From Bacteroidota bacterium (GTDB lineage Bacteria; Bacteroidota; Bacteroidia; Bacteroidales; VadinHA17): 64,000 nt of DNA. The stretch's first letter is position 1. Each line of letters starts with the position of its first letter. Location of the stretch: assembly GCA_029564935.1 (NCBI GenBank), contig JAKQPD010000058.1, positions 40,083-104,082 of the forward strand. The letters run 5' to 3'. A model generated the notes under the pieces. The model did not search any database. It saw only the letters and a program-made list of their open reading frames with translations, and had not been told where the DNA came from. Positions 58,444 to 64,000 of this stretch are shown here, piece by piece. The position numbers were made by a program, and so were the translations under genes.

Positions 58444-60213
58444 TCAATATCCCGGATCCTGTGTCAGGATACCTTTCTGCAGGTCGATCTGGGTCTGAGG
58501 TAATGGCCAGTAATCATCCTGATCAGCATTAAACACAGCATCCTTCATGAATCCCCTGAATGTCAGATCATGTGCGATATAGGCGTTAAGTGTTGTTGCA
58601 AGTATACCCCATCTGCGCAGATCGAAGAAACGATGGTTCTGGCATGCAAATTCAAGCCTTGTTTCTTCCTGGACAGCCTTAAGTGCATTTTCCTTGGTAT
58701 CGAACGGATAAAGTCCCGGTCCCGGGTAAGGCTCTATTTTATAATTGGCTGCGGGTTTTGTCGGGTCAACATCAGGATTGGAACCCAGATTCTTTGTACT
58801 GGAACAGAATCCCATAACCGGTGTGCTTGTTTTAGCACGGTTACGGATCATATTCACATATGTCCTGGCAAGTTCAAGGTCATTATCCACTACTGCGCAC
58901 TCAGCTCTCCACAGCAGAATACTTGCGTAACGGTATGTTCTGTAGTTTTTGCCATTATAAAAACCAGTCTGATAAAGATTTAAACTCTGTTCGTCTTTCC
59001 TGTGCATGAAAATTTTCGTCATGAATGGACCTCCGTTGCTCTGTTCACGTATCCAGTCATTTCCGGGGTGAATTCCCCATCCCAGAAAATCAACTCCCCT
59101 GCGAGCGATTATAAAATCGACTCTGGGGTCCATTGTATGATCGGTAGGTGTAAAATCTACTCCGCTGCCGACTCCCATATCGGTTGCCAGATGATCACGT
59201 AAGGCGGGATTAAGTTGAGGAAGGCCTTCTGCAGTTGTCTGGAATGCTTCGAAAAGATTGAGGGAAGGTGAATAGAAACCCCAGCCTCCGCAACTTGCAA
59301 GACCCTTCTGGTGAAAGTTACAGCCTGATCCGTTGACTGCCGAGTGAGCAGTTGCAGTAGTTGAACACTGTAATTCGAAGATGGATTCGGAATTATTCTC
59401 ATGTGTCATGTCGAAATTGTGCATGTATTCGGGAGCAAGACTGAATCCTCCGTTGTTAATGATATCATCCAGAAGAGGTTTCGCAGCAGTATAATCTTTC
59501 TGATACATATGAGCCTGTGCGAGCACTGCTTCTGCAGAATATTTTGTCGGACGGCCTTTTTCGTTATTGTATTTCGCCGTTCCCAGGTTCGTTATGGCAT
59601 ACTGAAGGTCCTCCTCTATTCCGGTCCATCCCGGATCAGTGTTTTGCACCTCCTCAGGCTTAACATCTCCAAGTTCTGTAGGTGTTTTAATATATGGGAT
59701 CTTTTCAAAGATCTTGTTAGCCTGGAAGTGGAACCATGCTCTCAGGAATTTTAATTCTGCTTCAGCCTGCTTTGCTCTTGCATCCGTAAGTTTAGAGTTA
59801 CCTTTCTGGGTTTCCCAGAGGAAAGTAAGTGCCACATTGGCGCGCGCTACTCCGTCATAACATGCATTCCATCTGTTTTCAAGATACGGATTATTGGGCA
59901 GAGCTTCATATCTTTCAAGAAGGTTGAAATTACTCTGGTCGCCTACATCGGTACCTTTATAGGCATCATCGGAACATCCGCCGGAATATGTCCAGTCACT
60001 TGTCATAGCAGCTCCGAACATTGATTGGTTGGCGTTTTGCATCCTTTCATAAACGCCAATGATTAGCGCTTCAATACCTGCTGGTGTCTGAATGACGGAA
60101 CCTGCTGCTACTCCCGGGGGCTCTTTGGTTAAAAATTCTTCAGAGCAGGAATATATTGCAAGCAGACTTGCCATCAATATGGAAAATGATAAAAATCTGA
60201 ATATTTTTTTCAT
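58444..60213 (-). CDS. SusD/RagB family nutrient-binding outer membrane lipoprotein
   Basis: Lipobox IYSCSEEFL; VQEETRLEFACQNHRFFDLRRWGI. Confidence 0.95.
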   Translation of the reverse strand: MKKIFRFLSFSILMASLLAIYSCSEEFLTKEPPGVAAGSVIQTPAGIEALIIGVYERMQNANQSMFGAAMTSDWTYSGGCSDDAYKGTDVGDQSNFNLLERYEALPNNPYLENRWNACYDGVARANVALTFLWETQKGNSKLTDARAKQAEAELKFLRAWFHFQANKIFEKIPYIKTPTELGDVKPEEVQNTDPGWTGIEEDLQYAITNLGTAKYNNEKGRPTKYSAEAVLAQAHMYQKDYTAAKPLLDDIINNGGFSLAPEYMHNFDMTHENNSESIFELQCSTTATAHSAVNGSGCNFHQKGLASCGGWGFYSPSLNLFEAFQTTAEGLPQLNPALRDHLATDMGVGSGVDFTPTDHTMDPRVDFIIARRGVDFLGWGIHPGNDWIREQSNGGPFMTKIFMHRKDEQSLNLYQTGFYNGKNYRTYRYASILLWRAECAVVDNDLELARTYVNMIRNRAKTSTPVMGFCSSTKNLGSNPDVDPTKPAANYKIEPYPGPGLYPFDTKENALKAVQEETRLEFACQNHRFFDLRRWGILATTLNAYIAHDLTFRGFMKDAVFNADQDDYWPLPQTQIDLQKGILTQDPGY

Positions 60214-60249
60214 ATCTGTGTTTTTAAATGTTTTTAAGTAATATTCCTG

Positions 60250-63200
60250 TTAAAGGCCAAAAGCAATTCCGAAAATGAATTGCTGTGAAGTGGGCCAGGC
60301 TCCCTGATCTACTCCCATATTGATAGCTGAACTTGGGATTGAAAGTTCAGGATCCAATCCTGAATATTTGGTCAGTGTGAACAGGTTTGAAGCCTGGAAA
60401 TAGAGCTGAAGTGTCGAGAAGTAGTTATTCAGCAGCCTGTTAAAATCGTAGCCAATCCTCAGAGTTTTCATCCTGAGGAATGAAGCATCCTCCAGGAATG
60501 CAGTTGAGGGCTCCTGGTGTGGAGTATCATTTGATGTAATTATTGGCATGGTGGCTTTGGTATTATCACCTTTAAGGTATGGACTTCCCCATGATTCATA
60601 CAGCCTTCTGTGACTTCTCCCCCCTGCGAACTGGGTGTAGTCGATGTATCTGCTTACATAATTCACGAGTTCATTACCGATTGAAGAATACAGAGTGGTC
60701 ATAATACTTAATCCCCTGAATCCAAGACTCAGGCTCAGCCCTGCAGTGAAATCCGGATGAGGTGATCCTATCCATGTACGGTCGCTGGCATCAACTTTAC
60801 CGTCAGGTTTTCCGTCAGGTCCGCTTATATCTCTGTATTTGAAATAACCTGCCTTATTATTGACTCCTCCGAAAATTGGTGCATAATCTGTAGCTTCGGT
60901 ATCTGAGTTGAAAATCCCGTCAGATATATATCCATAGTACTCTGGCCATGCCCTGCCTGCAGCAGCCCTTGTATAGATCTTCTCACGAAAAGCACTTCCC
61001 TGTATAAAATATGAAGCAACGTCAGTCAGCTTTGTAATTTCATTTTTATAACGGGAGAATACAAGGTCTGCACTGTATGTAAGATCTCCGTTAAGTGCAT
61101 TGTTTGAATATCCGAGTTCCAGATCGAATCCGGTATTTTTCATCTCGGCAATGTTTATTGAAGGTCTTGTTGCAGTTCCAAGTACCAGTGGCAGCTGCTG
61201 CTGATGAAGCATATCCTTGGTCTTACGTTGCCAGACATCTACCGTCAGTGTAAGATTCTTAATGAGTGTTGCATCTATACCTATATTAAATGTGTTTGTT
61301 GTTTCCCATCTTACTGAAGTGTTTCCGAAAGTTGACTGGCGGAAACCGACATTGCTAATGGCTCCGTTTGCGCCGTTCATGCCATAGCTGGCATCACCCT
61401 CATGATATGCAAACTGGGTGTAGCTGTTATAATTTCCCATCCTGTCATTTCCGACAACACCATAACCAATACGTAATTTCAACTCATCAAGCCAGTCAGA
61501 TGTTGAAGCCATGAAATCTTCCTGTGTAATTCTCCATCCAAGTGATGCAGCCGGGAAGAAGCCAAATTTTTCATCTCCGAAGCGGGATGAACCATCACGG
61601 CGGACCACACCCTCAATCATATACTTGTCGGCATATGTATAATTGACCCTGCCGAAGAGTGAAAAGAGGCTGTAGGAACTGTTGTTGTCGGAGTTAGCTA
61701 TACTTCTCAGGCCGGTATTAAGAGTCATATAATTAACATCAAGGAAAGAATATTCAGCCCTGCTTGCACTAACCGATGTCGATGTATTATCATAAGCTTC
61801 GGATCCGAGAATTGCCCTTATGTTATGCTGACCCGTAACCAGTCCGTATTCAATAGTGTTTGTCCATGTCCAGTTGAGTCCGGTACCGGCACCTTTGGAA
61901 AAACCATCATAAGTTCCCCTTTCAGCAGCAGCAACTTCAACAAATGTAAGATCTCTTGACTGATAGCTGTATTGATTTATACCTAACAGAGTTTTAAAAG
62001 ATAATCCCTTTATAATGTTAAACCTGGCATAAACATTACCGCTGATATTCATGTATCTCGAAAAATCATCCTTGTTGGAGTCGAGGAGAAATACCGGGTT
62101 CTGGGCATTTCCCATTCCTGATGGTCTTGATCCGGCATAGGTGGTTCCGCTGATGTCATATACAGGAATAATAGGTTGAAGCCTGTAACACCATGATACC
62201 ATTGAGGATTCAGCATTATCTGTCTGATGCCCGTGATCATCTGTATAAACAACCCCGATACTGCTTCCAAGGTCAATCCATTTTGCAGGTGACGTATTGA
62301 TGTTTGAACGGAAGCTGTATCTCTCGTAACCGGTCCATTTGAAAATACCCTGATCGCTTGTGTAACCGAGCAGGAATGCATATGTTGTATTTGCAGATCC
62401 TCCCGCAATATCAAGTGTGTATTCCTTGAAGGGTGCATTCCGTGTTGATTCACCCCACCAGTCTGTTCCTATCTGGTTGGCTTTTGTAATAAGGTATGTG
62501 TCATCTCCGTCCCTCACTGACATCAGATTGTCATACAGAGCCGGGTCTGCCAGAGGATCATTTTCAGGAGCTTTTGTAGGGAAAAGATAATAAGGAATAA
62601 CAGGTACAGCACCATTGCCATACTGCGGATGTGTAAAGTTCTTAGGATCGGTTGGGACTCCGATTGGTAATCCGAAATTCTTGGCCTCAAGCCACAGCAT
62701 TTCACCGTATTCCCGTGTATTCAGCATGTCATAAAATTTCCCCGGCTTTGTAAAACCCTGTCTTACATTAACATTCATTGTGACTTTCTGGTTCTTCTTT
62801 CCGCTTTTTGTTGTGATAAGTACAACACCATTGGCAGCTCTTGCACCATAGATCGACTGAGCTGCAGCATCCTTAAGGATTGTTATACTTTCAACATCAT
62901 TGGGCGAATAAGATCCTCCGGGTATACCGTCAACGACATACAAGGGATTGGAGTCGTTGATTGTAGTCATACCACGTATCCTGATGGACGATCCTTCTCC
63001 GGGTGTATGCTGGTTGAAAATTGTAACCCCGGCAACTTTCCCCTGAAGACGGGTTATAGGATTAACTGCAGCACTCTCAGCCAGTGTGGCTGCATCAACC
63101 GTTGATACGGAACCTGTCAGGGATTTTCTTGCCTGTGTCGAATAACCCACGACCACAATTTCATCAAGTGCCGAAACCGCTTCAGCAAGCGTGACATCTA

Positions 63201-63519
63201 TTGCAGTCTGGGCTCCCACAGTTACCTCCTGTGTTACATACCCGATAAAAGAAAAGGTAAGAACAGAGGATGCTGAAGTGACAGTCATTGTATATCTGCC
63301 ATTTGCATCTGAAATGGCACCATTAAGTGTGCCCTTTTCCAGAATGTTCACTCCTGGAATAGGATTACCGCTTGCATCGACAACCCTTCCGGAAATTTGT
63401 TTTTGTTGCAGATTATTTGTTGTGCCGTTTCCGTCATCCGGCGTTAAAGCCAGTGTAAAGGGAATAAAGGTCACAACCATAATCAGCAACAATACATTTC
63501 GCATGATTTTTTTTGTCAT
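60250..63519 (-). CDS. SusC/RagA family TonB-linked outer membrane protein
   Basis: ISGRVVDASGNPIPGVNILEKGTLNGAISDANGRYTM; SALDEIVVVGYSTQARKSLTGSVSTV; DSNPLYVVDGIPGGSYSPNDVESITILKDAAAQSIYGARAANGVVLITTK. Confidence 0.97.
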   Translation of the reverse strand: MTKKIMRNVLLLIMVVTFIPFTLALTPDDGNGTTNNLQQKQISGRVVDASGNPIPGVNILEKGTLNGAISDANGRYTMTVTSASSVLTFSFIGYVTQEVTVGAQTAIDVTLAEAVSALDEIVVVGYSTQARKSLTGSVSTVDAATLAESAAVNPITRLQGKVAGVTIFNQHTPGEGSSIRIRGMTTINDSNPLYVVDGIPGGSYSPNDVESITILKDAAAQSIYGARAANGVVLITTKSGKKNQKVTMNVNVRQGFTKPGKFYDMLNTREYGEMLWLEAKNFGLPIGVPTDPKNFTHPQYGNGAVPVIPYYLFPTKAPENDPLADPALYDNLMSVRDGDDTYLITKANQIGTDWWGESTRNAPFKEYTLDIAGGSANTTYAFLLGYTSDQGIFKWTGYERYSFRSNINTSPAKWIDLGSSIGVVYTDDHGHQTDNAESSMVSWCYRLQPIIPVYDISGTTYAGSRPSGMGNAQNPVFLLDSNKDDFSRYMNISGNVYARFNIIKGLSFKTLLGINQYSYQSRDLTFVEVAAAERGTYDGFSKGAGTGLNWTWTNTIEYGLVTGQHNIRAILGSEAYDNTSTSVSASRAEYSFLDVNYMTLNTGLRSIANSDNNSSYSLFSLFGRVNYTYADKYMIEGVVRRDGSSRFGDEKFGFFPAASLGWRITQEDFMASTSDWLDELKLRIGYGVVGNDRMGNYNSYTQFAYHEGDASYGMNGANGAISNVGFRQSTFGNTSVRWETTNTFNIGIDATLIKNLTLTVDVWQRKTKDMLHQQQLPLVLGTATRPSINIAEMKNTGFDLELGYSNNALNGDLTYSADLVFSRYKNEITKLTDVASYFIQGSAFREKIYTRAAAGRAWPEYYGYISDGIFNSDTEATDYAPIFGGVNNKAGYFKYRDISGPDGKPDGKVDASDRTWIGSPHPDFTAGLSLSLGFRGLSIMTTLYSSIGNELVNYVSRYIDYTQFAGGRSHRRLYESWGSPYLKGDNTKATMPIITSNDTPHQEPSTAFLEDASFLRMKTLRIGYDFNRLLNNYFSTLQLYFQASNLFTLTKYSGLDPELSIPSSAINMGVDQGAWPTSQQFIFGIAFGL

Positions 63520-63818
63520 ACTTCTAAGGTTAGAAAGTTAAAAGATAATAAATTGATAATAAATAATTTATAAGATTTTTTTAAAATAGAGAGCGGTTAC
63601 AGCCCCCTAAAAAGGTTAGGTTGAATGTTCCATAGGCATTAGGAGTTAGTTAGGTACTACAATCAGAGTAGTAATTTACGAAAAATTTTGAAAATGGCAA
63701 GTTTTCAGGGGAAATTTTATGTACCGGGGGTAAAAATCCGGGTCTGGGATTGTAGTTCCCGGTAAATTAGGTAGGATAAGAGGTTACCTTGTAAGGATTA
63801 TCATGCAAAAAATTACGG

Positions 63819-63874
63819 ATCAGAGTTTAAAGGTCAGGATTCCGGATTCAGGGTTCAGGAATACAGAGTCAGAT
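63819..63874. repeat. 7-bp drifting repeat (atcagag tttaaag gtcagga ttccgga ttcaggg ttcagga atacaga gtcagat)
   Basis: 8 units in exact register. Confidence 0.75.
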
Positions 63875-64000
63875 ACAAGGTTTCAGGGTATAACCGTCAA
63901 CCTATGTCTCAATACAATTTTTTTGCACACCAGCTATCATAACAAAATTGTAAGTATCAAATATTGTGTAATTTAAAGATGGTGTAATTAGCAGGAGTTT

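Noticed and set aside
50129-63519. A single complete polysaccharide utilisation locus spanning both SusCD pairs
   Set aside because: The two SusCD pairs are convergent and separated by non-CAZyme genes; GH2/GH51/GH106 genes are 6-14 kb away with unrelated genes between, so a single PUL is not supported.

Overview
This 64 kb window looks like Bacteroidetes (Bacteroidales-like) chromosome: SusC/SusD pairs, a TAnnTTTG-type promoter, DUF4290, DUF4492-cydAB and an rsfS-ftsH-cdsA-psd cluster. From left to right it holds core housekeeping genes (L31, lon-coaD, NUDIX, pyrE, birA, rsfS-ftsH-cdsA-psd, FprA flavoprotein, hsp20, cydAB, pssA, parAB, MltD-like LysM lytic transglycosylase, NtrC-like regulator, NatAB-type ABC exporter, dnaJ-grpE, Kup), then carbohydrate-related genes (GH2, GH51, GH106-like). 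These are followed by a TPP-riboswitch locus (TonB receptor plus PnuC/PnuT-like transporter) and two convergent SusCD pairs flanking a TolB-like CXXCH lipoprotein and a large membrane protein. The most unusual signal is a dispersed family of short-period tandem tracts, most with an exact 7-nt period and some with 8 or 9 nt. The unit sequence drifts but the period is kept without gaps for up to 24 units. The tracts are concentrated immediately 3' of stop codons, one exactly fills the stop-to-stop gap between cydB and pssA, and one composite tract lies in frame inside the PnuC-like transporter. Other points of interest are interlocked 16-bp palindromes, a mini-ORF directly behind the TPP riboswitch, and 9-mer repeats abutting the start codon of a lipid kinase gene. 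No tRNA, rRNA, CRISPR array or intact transposon was recognised by eye. All family calls come from reading the translated ORFs; no database search was run.
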